Of a stretch of 64,000 nucleotides of DNA, positions 32,545 to 44,600 are shown one piece after another. The notes under the pieces were generated by a model. The model was not told the DNA's origin, made no database searches, and was given only the letters and a program-made list of their open reading frames with translations. Both the position numbers and the translations under genes were made by a program. Numbering within the stretch: position 1 is the stretch's first letter; each line of letters starts with the position of its first letter. The DNA lies in assembly GCA_905250125.1 (NCBI GenBank), contig CAJNOL010000105.1:132848-196847 (forward strand), in the 5' to 3' direction. The stretch comes from Rotaria sordida (Eukaryota; Rotifera; Eurotatoria; Philodinida; Philodinidae).

Positions 32545-33107
32545 TTAACCCTAAGTATATTGTACAACGTAGAATGATGAGTTTAATGCACGTTTAATTA
32601 TATACACCAGAAGTCGGCCATTGGAAAACAAACTGGATTTTGTGTCAATTGAAAATCAATACATATTGTATTAGAAATTCATTAAATTCACAGTACACTG
32701 ATGCACGAAAAGTCTTGGCTAAGTTTTCATTCATTTTCATTGATTTTTTTTATCTCGAATTTATTCTGATTCTCTATCACCAAGAGAAATAGAATGCAGA
32801 TGTGAAGAAAAGTGTATACGGTTTTTTTTCTGTTATGTTGTTTTATGTTTTATTATATGGCTCATTACTTTTTTTGTTTTTTGATATTAAGAATAATACA
32901 TGCATAGATGCAACTAAAGGAAAAAACAAACAAACAATGTCACTTATATTCACAACAGGGATCGAAAAAACAAAAACAACGATATTTATCAGCTCAATAA
33001 AAACGAAAATATTGTTTTTTTTTTGTATAATTATATTTCTTATTGCACACAATTCAATATTGTCTCCATTTTCAGGATAATTGTTTTGTACAACATAAAA
33101 AACACAC

Positions 33108-33148
33108 ACAGAGAGAGAGAGAGAGAGAGAGTGAGTGAGTGAGTGAGA
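33108..33148. repeat. GA / GTGA compound microsatellite
   Basis: A (GA)n run of about 11 units changes into a (GTGA)n run of five units, 90 bp beyond the stop codon of KSR. Confidence 0.9.
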
Positions 33149-33236
33149 AAACAACAGATAATATGCTCATAGTAAATCCCTTTTTGATATGAAGAGGAAT
33201 GCAAATGAAAATGGCAGCAACATATTGAGATAAATA

Positions 33237-36200
33237 TTAACTAAAATGATGATCGGATATTTGATGTCCATGATATTGAAGTGGTGTTGATGGAGATCGA
33301 ACTAATGTTCGTTTACCTGGCATTTTTGTTAGAGATTTACATAACATTGCAAAATCTGGACGATCATCTGGTACGAAAGACCAACATTGATTAATAATGT
33401 CCTATGATAAAGAAAAATAAGAATTTTCTAAAAGAAGGAAAACTTCTTTATATTTATAGATAACGCGAATTTCTCTTCTTTGTAGCACAATTTCGTTTTT
33501 TTTGTGTGACTATTTACCTATTGTTTGTCAATGTTTTTGTTTTCAGTTATCTCACAACGTAACAATATTCATTGATTATCTGTAGTTTCATATTAACTTA
33601 ATGAGTTCATATGAATAGAATCGATTATTTTTACAACTCATCATATGATATTTTATACAGGTATCCTCGAAAACTCAATTAAATATCAGCATAGAATATA
33701 TTGCATGAACATNNNNNNNNNNGCTCTCCATATAATATATTCTGGTGGTTGTTTTGCAAATGGAAATTCTCGAAATAAAAGTTCATACCAAACAGTTCTT
33801 AAAAAAGACAAAGAAAACAAAATTTCATTCATTAATTTGATTTATTTAAAATATTTTTTATTTTCATTTACCCAAATGCATAAACATCTGTTTGAGGTGT
33901 ATGCTGTAAAAGTGTTTGTTCATTACGTGGATCAAGTTTACGTATTATTTCCGGTGCTAAATAACTTAACCAACCACGTGGTGCTATTATAGCTGGTTGT
34001 TTTGTGTATTGATAACATTTACGCAATGGTACTAAACCATAATCAGTTAAAATAATTCGATTATTTTGTACAAATATATTTGATGTACGTAAAGACATAT
34101 GATTTATAGATTTTTCATGTAAATAACTCATTGCTTGAGCTATTTGAGCAGCATAGTTGATAGCTAAATTGAGTGGAATTAAATCATTATGTATATGAAT
34201 CATTTCAAATAGTGTTGAACCACGAATCCAACTGAAAATAAAAGAAAAAATTCTTTTTTTTTTTATTGAAATAAAAATCAAATACAAGTTTACTTTGAAG
34301 CTATTGCAAAATTAGGACTTTCAACTAATGAAAAAAATTTTCAAAATAGAAAAATGATTATAAAAATTAATATGCAAAAAAACAAACATGAATACATACT
34401 ACAAACACCTGTATATAAATTTAAATGTTCATGTCGAACTTTTCTTAATCGAAATACCTTTTAAATAAAGACAAAAATATTTAAACATATTTAAACAAAA
34501 AAAAAATCTTTTGTACTTGATGTTTAAATTGATTTAAAAATTCAACTTCACTTAGTTTCGAATCAGATTTTATTATTCTTATAGCAAGTTCTCCATGCCA
34601 ATGAGCTCTGAATAAAAAGAGAGTTTATTTTAAAAAAAAATTGATCTATTTCATTTATTCTATTCTTTTTTTACTTCATTAATGTGCCAGATGATCGTCG
34701 TACTTCTTCAATCATTTTTATATTATTAAATACAATTACCCAATCTTGTATTGACGTTGACAGCTAATTAAGAAAAGAAAATGACTCTAATAAATGCTGA
34801 ATCAAATCAATGTGAAAGACATAATTTTCATTAAAATTCACTCTTTTTAATGTAAGAAAACCTTAGGATTAATAAAAGAACACTTCAAGGTAAAAATATC
34901 AAAGTTTTCGTTCTCAACGAATGAGAATGCACCTCATCCTATGATTTCTAGAATTTTAAAATATACTAACAAGGAAGTGCTCCAACTGCGTCCCACCTTT
35001 TGAGCTTACAAGAAGGTCTTAGTAAGACTAGAAAAAACTTAAGAGAGTTCATCTCCATGAGATTTTGGAATCTGGTTAGGGTCGCTCTCATGAAAAATCA
35101 AATAGCAAAAATTTTCAACTGAACTTTTGTCCATAAGGAAGTCTAATGACTCATAGAACCTACTGAAAATTTCAGCCGAAAAGAATATTCCTTTGTTGAT
35201 CTCTTCAACTTTCAAGGAAACCTAATTTTTTGTGATATATCCGTGGCAAACGACTTTCGTTTTAGACATTTAATATCTCGGCATATGAACATTAGTTTCG
35301 ACTGAAACTTTCAGGAGATACTACGAGTCATTAGAATTATCTATGGACAAATTTTTAGGTCAAAATTCCGTTATTTCATTTTTGTGAAACGTGATCTAAA
35401 CGGAGTGCTAAAATATATAGGGTAGAGATTTGGATTCACTTTTCCCTGTTTCCCTACAGATCGTGACAGACATTTTAATTAATTAACTAATTAATGTTTA
35501 GTTGATGAGCAAGTTAATAACTATATAATTATCTAATTAATTAAAAAATTGATGGCTAATCGGTGACACATTATTGACCCCTTGATGAATATTTAATTAG
35601 TAATTAATGGATATCATCGCAGACTGTATCAGACACCATGCAGCTCATTACAGACTGTGACAGACAATCTAGAATGGCATGACAGACTATGATAGACATG
35701 CTGGGAACTCGCCAACGACTGCGCAAGACGCTGTTGACATATGATCAAAGACCAAATATCAATAGCACGTTATCATAAGATATTAACTACTTGCTGATTC
35801 TAGTTCTGGAGAAATAAGTAAAAGGATAGTTCAGAAAGGTGTTGTAAAACATATAGATTAAAACAATCTTCTTGTGAACATCAAGAGCAGCTACATCGTG
35901 TTTCACATGTCAACCCCACAGGGATTGCGCTAACAGCCTTCAATAAATACCTGAAAATGGCTTTAAAATGCAGTAAAACGATCATAATTCGCCCTTAAAA
36001 GTTCGTGAAAGTGAATTTTTGTAGATTTTTTCTAGTCTTATCGAGACCTTCTTGTGGATCCAATATGAACTCAAACAGAAGGTTACAATTATGTTATTTT
36101 CTTCGTAAGTTGTTCATAAGTTTTTGCTTCTCTTTTTATGTGAAACTACTATGTATTCAAGGTTCTCAGGAACTTAACCAGCGTTCCCATCTTCTAGACA

Positions 36201-39200
36201 CGCAATCTAAAAGCGATACACTTATGTAAAAGTAAAAATCTGCTTAATTTATTTTAAAGATATTTTTAAGACATAATTTCTTGAATAACTTACATTGATA
36301 CTTCGTTTTTCTGGATCAACTTCATCATCATCAAATGAAATCGAAAGTTTGGATTTAAAATCTTCTCGACTAGGATGTACTGGTTCACTCTAGAAAAAAA
36401 AACGAAATCTCTATATTTCAAATAACTAAAATCTATTTACATATGATGAGTGTTGTAGAAGTTTACTATGTATTGTCGGTGTTAAATCTGTCACTTTTGT
36501 GCCACTATCTGTTTGAATTGTTGAACTAAATTTTAAATAAAATTAAAAAAACAAAAGTTCGTATGCCTTATTCTACATACTTCGTATCACAATCAGATTG
36601 AGATTCAGGAATTTCTACAAAAAAATATCATTTTTGTTTTTAATTAATATAAATAATTCTTATGAATTGAACATAACACAAGATAAATAAGCTTTTTATA
36701 ACTACATGCATATATGATTCTTTTTTTCTTGATGAACAACATCAATAAAATACAAATTCTATTTCCGACACCAAACAATATTTTTTTTTTGACCCACCTG
36801 GTGTAGTTTTTGTATTCGTCTCTATGACGACCCAACTATCAGGATCATTTTGAGCTAAAGGTAAAAATAAGAACAGATGGTGCATTTATTTTTTTTTTTC
36901 TTCTTCGGTTAGTTTAATTTATACATTACAACACCAAGTATTAAATTATTAGTTTCAAAAAATAATATTAGTCTATATTACTGACATACACATTTCTTTT
37001 CAATTTTACACAATATTCAAGCACAAATCGATGTAAGCTCGCAATTGTAAAGCAATTTAATATTTTTGTTGTTGTTTTTTTTTTTTACATCATGTAGTTA
37101 TTATTAGAATTATTCAATTTAGTAATGTTATTAAAAAGAAAAAGACTTACTACAATAAATCGATTCACTAACACATATCGATGGGCTGTTATTTAACGTT
37201 GAAGAATTAAAATTATAACCAGGTATTAATGGATGTGGTGCAGGTGATCCAGGAGCTGACACTGGAGTCGATGGTGTTGGACTTGTACTATCAGACGCTA
37301 AAATAATAATAATTCAGAATAAACTTCTATTTAAGATAACATAACCAAAAGAGTAACATACGAGTAAAATGATATTTTCGTGGTGATGGACTGGAATTAA
37401 CTAAACGATAAAAGAAAAAGAATGAAAATTATTATCATATATAATTATTTACCAAAAGCATTTTGAATATCAGTATTATCAATAACTTGTCGAAATTTTC
37501 CTTCACTAAAACCGCAATTAGCCGGAGCATTTGGAACACATTCTTTGTGGCATTTGTACCTTTTTTTGAAAGAAAATAAATATACATACACACACATATT
37601 AAAAAAAAAAGAAAAATTTTCAACTAAACTAAGAAAAGAAAACAGCAATCGTCTTCGATCAAGGAAAATATCATGCCTTTCTATCATCATGCTAAATTCT
37701 TTTCATTTTTTTTTTCAAAATTTTCGTTGACAAGGTGCATTTTCGAGTATCTTACTTGCAATGAAGACATGCTTTTCCTCGAAACACCTGTCTCTTACAG
37801 ATGTCACAAAAGGAAAATTTGAATACGCGTGTTCTGTCAAACCTAGAAGAATAATATGAAAGAAGAAGATTTCGATTTTATTTTTCGAGTTGTTGCTTTG
37901 TTCATTCAGAAAAATGCTTGCAGGCGCATAGAAAGCACAGAAGGGAAAAAAAAGAGAAAAAAACTAATAAAGATAGATGAATGAAGTTTGTAAGAAAATA
38001 AAAATGAATTCTTAATATAATACACGATTTCTTACTAAAAAAAAATATTTTTGAGTCATTTTGAATATTATCTTACTTGCAAAAATTGCATTTGATACCG
38101 AGAAAGAAGATTCTTCTTGAACATACATTACATGTTGATAATTTCATCAGATTACTCCACCTGAGAATAAGATAGAGAGAAAAAAACAAAGAAACAACAT
38201 TGTTGTCGTTGTCATTTACAAACAATTACATTTAAAATGATTACCAAAACTGAATAACAACACAATAACAGCGAAGATCATCAAGATTAAATAAAAAGTT
38301 AGACCAAATAAAGAAATACAATATTAAATCAATTGATAGAATGACATAGAGTGCTTATATGAATATATATATATATATATATATCATTAGATATATACAT
38401 ATGTGTGTATACGAGAAAGAAGCAAGCTAAAGCGTGAGTACGAGCACAACATAAAATAATTTTCAATACGAACTTGTGTTGAATTTTATGTGCCATTCGG
38501 TGTCCAAGAATAGGAGAATGGGTACTGTAAATAGGAAGACCTATTTAAAAAAAAACTTATTAATTAAAAATAGAAAAAAAACGACATTTTTTCATGATTA
38601 ACTTGATGTTTTTGAATCATTTTCAGTATCACTATTATATGCTGAACCCATTGGTGAACCGGGTACAGGTGGTGAACGTATAGTTGGTGATTTAGGTGTT
38701 GCTGTACCTATTCATAACATCAAAATTAGATTAAAATAAAATAAAAATAAGATAAAAATATCAAGAATTATGTTAATCAATTATTAGCATAAAGAAGCAT
38801 ATTAAAGTCAACCTTATCCGAGCAAGTAGCATAAATCATTGCGCTAACCATCTTTAGAAATAGATCTATCCCAAAAACGTTTCTTTGTAGGTTTTGTTAT
38901 AATTTTATTTTCATCATTTATATTATTATCTAAATTCAACTGTACACTACTAGTGATAATTTGTCCAATAGAATCTAATCTTGTTTGTTGTTTGATTATT
39001 GGTAATGGCATTGAATTTGAATGATAATAATTCTTATATGAAGCTACAGCAATCTTACGCATAGCCAACTGATGAGAAAGATTGAGTGTTTCATTCTTAA
39101 GACTATGCTCAAATTCTAATAGAAAGAAAATTATTTTATTAATAAAATAAAAAGACACGTAATTGAAAATTTTTTTTTTTTGCAATCAATATTCATTAAA

Positions 39201-39814
39201 ACTTTAAAAAGAAAAAACAAAAACAAAAGTATTCGAATAAAATTTTAATACTTTGAAATATTATTCTGAAAGATGTGCAAAGGAAAAATATCGAAAATTT
39301 CAACTAACATGACATTCTTTTTTTTTTATATAAGAGATGTGGAGTGTGGATTCTAGTTTTCTCTTCACTCGCACCCAACATCCACCTTGAAGAAATAATT
39401 TTTTTTCAATATTCTTCTAGTTTCGATATTTTTCCTTCGAACCTCTCTACAGCCAATCATTTAAAACTAAAAGATAATTAATGAAATCCTTTCTTTTTTA
39501 ATTTTTTCTCTAAACAATAAGAATCATATCATACCAGATTGTAATTGATTTTCTGTATCAGAACCATATGAACTTCGACGAGATACTGAACCACCACTAT
39601 CAGGTATTTGTAGATCTATACTACGTGATGGATTAACACTAATTGAAGAAAAATATAGAAATAAATAGAAATAATTATTTTATTCTTACTTTGCAAATAT
39701 TGATGGATCAACAGAACTTTTTTTACTTGGATGTTCACATTTTCCTTTACCATTAACATGTAAATGACTGAAACGAGATGGTGGCGGTACATGAGTGACT
39801 AGATCAAAAGAAAA

Positions 39815-39860
<46 letters not shown>

Positions 39861-40928
39861 GTATCTTTTCCTATGATGATTTTCTTACAATTATTCCGTC
39901 GTGCAGGTGGTAATGATGTTATTACTGTTTGATTGTTATTATTTTTGGCAGCTCCAAATTCAGTCGAAAGAGATAAAGATACAGATGTTGATCGTACAGA
40001 ATCTGTATTGAGTGGTACTGATAGTGCTATATGATTAAGAAAACATATTGTATCAAATAGTTATATTGGATGAAAAAAAAAAACAACATTTTACCAGTAT
40101 CTGACAAACGATGTTGACGAATAGAATAAGGTGTAATCGTTGTTGGAGGTGGTGTTTCAATATGCCAATAAAAACGTCCATTATCATTTGTACCACCATG
40201 AGAAAAATAATCTATAGAAAATAAAAATAAAAATTTTAGTTTAAAATAAACTAATATAAAGAAAAAAATTTATATATATATATACCAATGCAATCTTTTA
40301 ATGCATTAAGTGCATTACGAAAATCTTTTCGTTCTGCTTCTGTGGTTTCAGCATCGTATAAGAGTTTTTCACGTATAGTAGCTTTTCCATTTAATAAATC
40401 ATCGAATGTCATACGTTGTGCAATATACTAAAATAAAACAAAAATATATATGTATATCAATAATTACTAAAAATATATAAGAATAGAAATTTGATTTACT
40501 TCAATTGATTTTTTATTGAGATTAATAACAGATAAAAATCGATCAAGTTTAGAATATTCACTATGAAATTCACCATTTTGATTGTTGACTTTTTGCAATT
40601 GTGATAACATTAATTGTTGACGAGCAAAAAAACCAATGACACGACTCTATAATATTTAACATGAAAATTATTTAACAAAAACAAAAAAAAAACAGATATA
40701 TTTAAATCTTACTTCATTAGTACGCATTAATTCATATTTGAGCGATAGATCAGACATAATTTCACTATTAAATACTGTCAATTGATCAATAGCATATGTA
40801 AGAGCATCATCAAGATGACGTAAGTCTTGTGATAATGTGCGATTGTATTCAACGGTTGTAGTCGGAGTAGAAGGCATCGACGATTTATCATCGCCATTTT
40901 CATTACCAGGCGCCTCATTAGAACTCAT
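33237..40928 (-). CDS. KSR: KSR, kinase suppressor of Ras (pseudokinase scaffold)
   Basis: A Ras-ERK scaffold. Exons: 40713-40928, 40500-40646, 40286-40427, 40095-40211, 39889-40026, 39690-39798, 39535-39638, 38849-39115, 38603-38707, 38474-38540, then 38077-38160 or 37756-37842, 37453-37559, 37362-37400, 37151-37297, 36798-36854, 36581-36614, 36441-36525, 36294-36389, 34675-34763, 34517-34607, 34400-34457, 34294-34324, 33872-34231, about 33723-33797, 33237-33401. The N-terminal CA1 region (TFDDLLNGKATIREKLL ... FRNALNALKDC) matches KSR. A C1 domain follows (YKCHKECVPNAPANC). The kinase-like domain has AHWHGELAIR, where Arg replaces the ATP lysine as in KSR. It also has INHMSLRTSNIFV (HRD is HMS), TDYGL, WLSYLAPEI, TDVYAFGTVWYEL and CWSFVPDDRPDF. 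The glycine loop is not recognisable. The model is in frame up to an N gap that probably hides about 20 residues. Confidence 0.88.
33713..33722. other. Assembly gap (10 N) inside the KSR kinase-domain region
   Basis: Ten N follow the exon fragment encoding VWYELLFREFPF ... YIIWRA on the minus strand. KSR proteins have about 20 further residues before the conserved CW segment that begins the next recognisable exon (33237-33401). The sequence at 33600-33712 does not supply them, so the gap is probably larger than ten bases. Confidence 0.9.
34985..35420. mobile_element. Palindromic element in a KSR intron
   Basis: The segment at 35100-35190 (CTAATGACTCATAGAACC, TGAAAATTTCAGCC) pairs in reverse complement with 35300-35400 (CGACTGAAACTTTCAGG, ACGAGTCATTAG, TATGGACAAA). 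The left edge AACAAGGAAGTGCTCCAACT resembles the right edge of the 46.5-kb palindrome read in reverse, suggesting the same superfamily. It is non-coding. Confidence 0.6.
35455..35730. repeat. Degenerate tandem repeat with CAGACTRTGACAGACA core
   Basis: The core recurs at about 35460, 35622, 35653 and 35685 (ATCGTGACAGACAT, AGACTGTATCAGACAC, AGACTGTGACAGACAA, AGACTATGATAGACAT). The last three are about 32 bp apart. It is a short, decayed minisatellite in the KSR intron beside the palindromic element. Spacing to the first copy is irregular. Confidence 0.5.
37756..37842 (-). other. KSR alternative C1 exon b (87 bp)
   Basis: Encodes FDRTRVFKFSFCDICKRQVF then RGKACLHCK with the two CxxC pairs of a C1 zinc-binding domain. 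It is entered after TTCTAG and ends TGCAA|gtaag. It enters and leaves in the same codon phase as exon a and joins the common downstream exon YKCHKEC. Spacing from the upstream His fits the H-x12-C consensus exactly. Confidence 0.8.
38077..38160 (-). other. KSR alternative C1 exon a (84 bp)
   Basis: Encodes WSNLMKLSTCNVCSRRIFFL then GIKCNFCK, again a CxxC...CxxC half of a C1 domain. It starts after TCTCAG and ends TGCAA|gtaag. It is a homologue of exon b, 234 bp upstream in the transcript direction. The length is a multiple of three, so either exon alone keeps the frame. It resembles the vertebrate KSR sequence CHVCQKSMIFGVKCKHC somewhat better in its GIKC segment. Confidence 0.8.
39276..39441. 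repeat. Short inverted-repeat element in a KSR intron
   Basis: AAGGAAAAATATCGAAA near 39280 is inverted as TTTCGATATTTTTCCTT near 39421. A second, inner inverted match is GATGTGGAGTGTGG with CACTCGCACCCAACATCCAC. The whole is about 165 bp and looks like a miniature element. Confidence 0.55.
39818..39860. repeat. AAT trinucleotide microsatellite in a KSR intron
   Basis: About 14 consecutive AAT units between exons 5 and 6 of KSR. Confidence 0.9.
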
Positions 40929-41621
40929 TGCTTAATATAAATATGAAAAAAAAAGTTTATATTGAATCATGTTTTATTTTTGTAGCTTTATTATTTAATT
41001 AAAGGAAAATTGAATTGAAAGTAATGAAGACAAATGTTAATGATGAGAGAAATGATTGTAAACAGAACATATATAGTAAGTAAGCGTAAGTAATCAACAA
41101 TACAAAAAATGATTGGTTGATAGAAATAGCTAACCAAAACCTTGTCTATTAAAATCTTGTAGTAGCGTACTCTATGCAGAAACCTATCGCAAGTTTCTTG
41201 TTGTTCTACATATTTTTTGAGATTGAAATTCATTGAAAGTTTTTCATATCTATTCAATCATAGTATTTCAGGAAGATATTTTTGCCAGAAACTGATAAAA
41301 CAAATTTTAAAAGTAATCTTAATGAAATGAACAGATCATATAAAAAGTAATTAAACGTTCGAAAACAGAAATTGTATGACATCATTTGAAAACCAGATGT
41401 ATAACTTCATTTTTTTTTTCGTAACATCTGATTTTTCTAATTTTCTATTGTCTACCAATCCAATGAGAATGAATTAGAGAATATTAAGTGAAAATTACAC
41501 TTAATTCATCAACGAAATACCTTGAAAATTCTATCACTAAAAAGATTCATTTCAATTAAATAAAAACTAGACATTTTATCATGTTAATTTAATGGCGCTC
41601 TTCATAATTAATGTAAAGTCA
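40929..41621. promoter_or_regulatory. Bidirectional promoter region, KSR / IQCA1
   Basis: About 0.7 kb between divergent start codons. A minus-strand open stretch (40991-41257) begins MNRYEKLSMNFNLKKYVEQQ and turns into a hydrophobic run. It could be an upstream exon or chance, and is not called as a gene. No core promoter motif was identified. Confidence 0.35.
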
Positions 41622-44600
41622 ATGTCACAAAAATATGTACAAACTCTATGGACTAATACTCAAATTCAATTATCACGTTTGCTTACATCAGAAACATTTG
41701 GTCCAAAAGGTTTCGATAGTAAACGTAAAGCTAATGATTATGTACGTCGATTGTTTATTAAATATAATGATATTATGAAAAAACTCGATGAAATCTATCA
41801 AACATTAATTCATCCACAAAAACGTTTAATTATACGTATTTTACTTGATGGTATTGTTGGACGATTAATTGAATTAAAACAAGAAATGATTAAATTTGAT
41901 TGTTGTGAATATACATATTTTGAAGATTTAGCACTTGATCAAAATAAAACATTAGTAAAAATTATTACAAAAAAAAAGAATAACTTAAAGAAACTGATAA
42001 GAGAGATTAATTATTGTTTTCTTTGTTTGTAATAGGATGATTTATGTATTGAAATTCCTCGTTATTTTACTGAAGATCGTTTTAAATCAATAGAACAACG
42101 AAATCATACTATAAGAATGATTCTTGATCGTTTAGAACAATCAAAAAATGATCTTTCTATAAAATCTTCATTTGATTCTTTATTAACATTAAAAAATTAT
42201 CAAACTAATATAATTCCATTGGCTACTGTTATACATGTTCTTCAGGCACATGAACGTGCTCGACAAGGTCGTATACATGCATATTTTATGCGTCAAATGA
42301 AAAATGAATTAAAAATTAAAGAAATGAAGTCAATTAATGATAATAATCTTGAAGATAGTTGTCTTATCATTCAAACAATATGGAGACAAAAATATGCTGA
42401 AAAATTATTCGATAGAAAAAAGATTGAAAATGAAAAATTATTAGGCATGGTATGAAAGATTACATTTTATTATACGTTTATTTTCTTCCTTAATCATAAC
42501 ATTTTGAATTCTAAACTATCCTATTGATATTTAATAGTTTTTCATATTCTCTTATAATATGGAATGAATCGCGACTAGAGATGCGCAGAACTTCAGAACC
42601 ACGAAAAAATACTTCGCCAGAACTGAAATTCAAGTTTATAGTAGAATATTCTATGGTTTTCAGCAAATTATCTTATAAATCATATGAATTAGAATATAAT
42701 TTCAAGAGAAATGATCCAAAAAAAAAGTGCTAGTCATCGACTAAATAAATCAAAAAGATGATTATTGAAGAATTCTTTTAGATATGATACGAATAGATTC
42801 TGGAATAATTTTCTCTAGATCAGGACCAGAACTACAACAGATTTACTGGGATTATCACTGGGAACGGGATCAAAAGAACTAGATCTCGCACATTTCTAAT
42901 TGTGACTAATTTTTATCCCAATTATTAATCATTTCAGATCTTACCTCGAAGAAAACTATCGATTAATAATAGTATCGATAGCAGAGATAAGAAGAGACGT
43001 GATTTACAATTGCAACATCATCAAGAATTCGATGAAGCATCGAATTATATCAAACAAAAAATTCGTCAATATGAAGAAACTGAAGTTAAATCACGCATTG
43101 AACATATTCTTATTCAATGGTTATTAGAATCACGACAACTCTACGGTCAATTTCCTATTTATCCATCAGATGAACTCAATGGTTCAACAACACTTTTTAA
43201 AGAAATGACAGTAGCTGAAGTTCAAGAATTTATCGATAAGGTCTAGAAATACACTAGAAATATTCTTTTGAACATAATCTTTATAACTTCTCACTTTTAG
43301 TAGCAAGCTCAAGCATTAAAAAAGAAAAAATCTAAGCGAAAAGAAGTAAAAAAACAAGTAAAAAACTTAAAAAAGAAGTCAACAAAACAAGTAATTCAAA
43401 AAACAAAAACTAATTCTTTTTTCTTTCTTTCATGATTTTATATGTTCTAGAAATCGACTATGAATGAATTAGAATCATCAAAATTTATTCCTATTATCAA
43501 TAATCAAATGAATATCTATAAAGAATTATTCTATGAACGAGATGAATCATATAATAAAGAACAACATTATGATACATTATTAGCTATAGATCATTTTCGA
43601 CCTGAAGTTGAAAATGAAATACGACATGATGTTGATAATATTCTTCGTAATGAATTAATTTATCTGAAATTAGCAATTGATAATACTGAAGATAAACAAA
43701 CAAAAAAATCGAAAAAGAAAAAGAAGAGAAAAAAACGAAACAAAAAAGTTAAAGATATTATTGCTAATAGGTAAGATATATTTTCTTTCTGATCATTTAT
43801 TTAAGTTCATTATTTTAATGTAGAACAAATGATTCAATCTTTGAAGAACTTGTTGAAACCGGAATTATTTTACCTACAAAATTAGTTCATCAACAAGATT
43901 TTATTGGCGATTATCAATATTTAACTGAAACAATGCGTTATAATGAAAAAGAACCAATGCCATCTTTACTCGATTGTCAACAACTTGTTATTCTACAAAT
44001 TATTTTTCCTCTGTGTAATCATATAAATAAATATTCTATTTTTTTTTTGTGCACTTTTTTTTTTATAAAGACAGGTTCACAAAATGTTCATCTCAATATA
44101 CCACTACGAAAAGCCGTACTTCTTGCTGGACCACGTGGTAGTGGTAAAGAATTACTTGTGCATATTGCATGTAATGAATTGGGTGGTCTTCTATTAGATC
44201 TATCACTAGCAAATATTGCCAAATCATTTAATACCGGTATATTAAAATCTACTATAATGATTATTTTCGTTCATAGCCTTTAATAGAAATTTATTTTTTT
44301 TTAACAAACTGTTTACGAAGCAACGCTTTCAATGGATCAAATCGTTTTCTCACCAAGAACTACTGCATTTTGAGTAATCGACTATGCTGATTCTGAATAC
44401 CATCATAAGATATTCGCTTAAGTCTTTATATACTCGTTTTCCAGATTAACAAAAAATTTACCACAGTCACTTTTGATTTATTCAGATTCTAGAGCATATC
44501 GAGTTGTCTATAAGACAATAATCTTTTCTGTTTTTCAATAATGAGTTTTAAGTAAAATAATATCATATTGAAGATTTCCACATTGAAATATAGATATGTA

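Larger units (their letters stand above)
31031..33236. other. Convergent intergenic region between PIP5K and KSR
   Basis: No exon is supported. It holds a low-complexity stretch of AAATTT permutations (about 31430-31740), the piggyBac-like element 31789-32544, and a GA/GTGA microsatellite near 33110. Confidence 0.5.

Noticed and set aside
32802-33154. Overlapping open frames on both strands beyond the KSR 3' end
   Set aside because: Both are low-complexity hydrophobic or Ser/Leu peptides from T-runs and the GA microsatellite.
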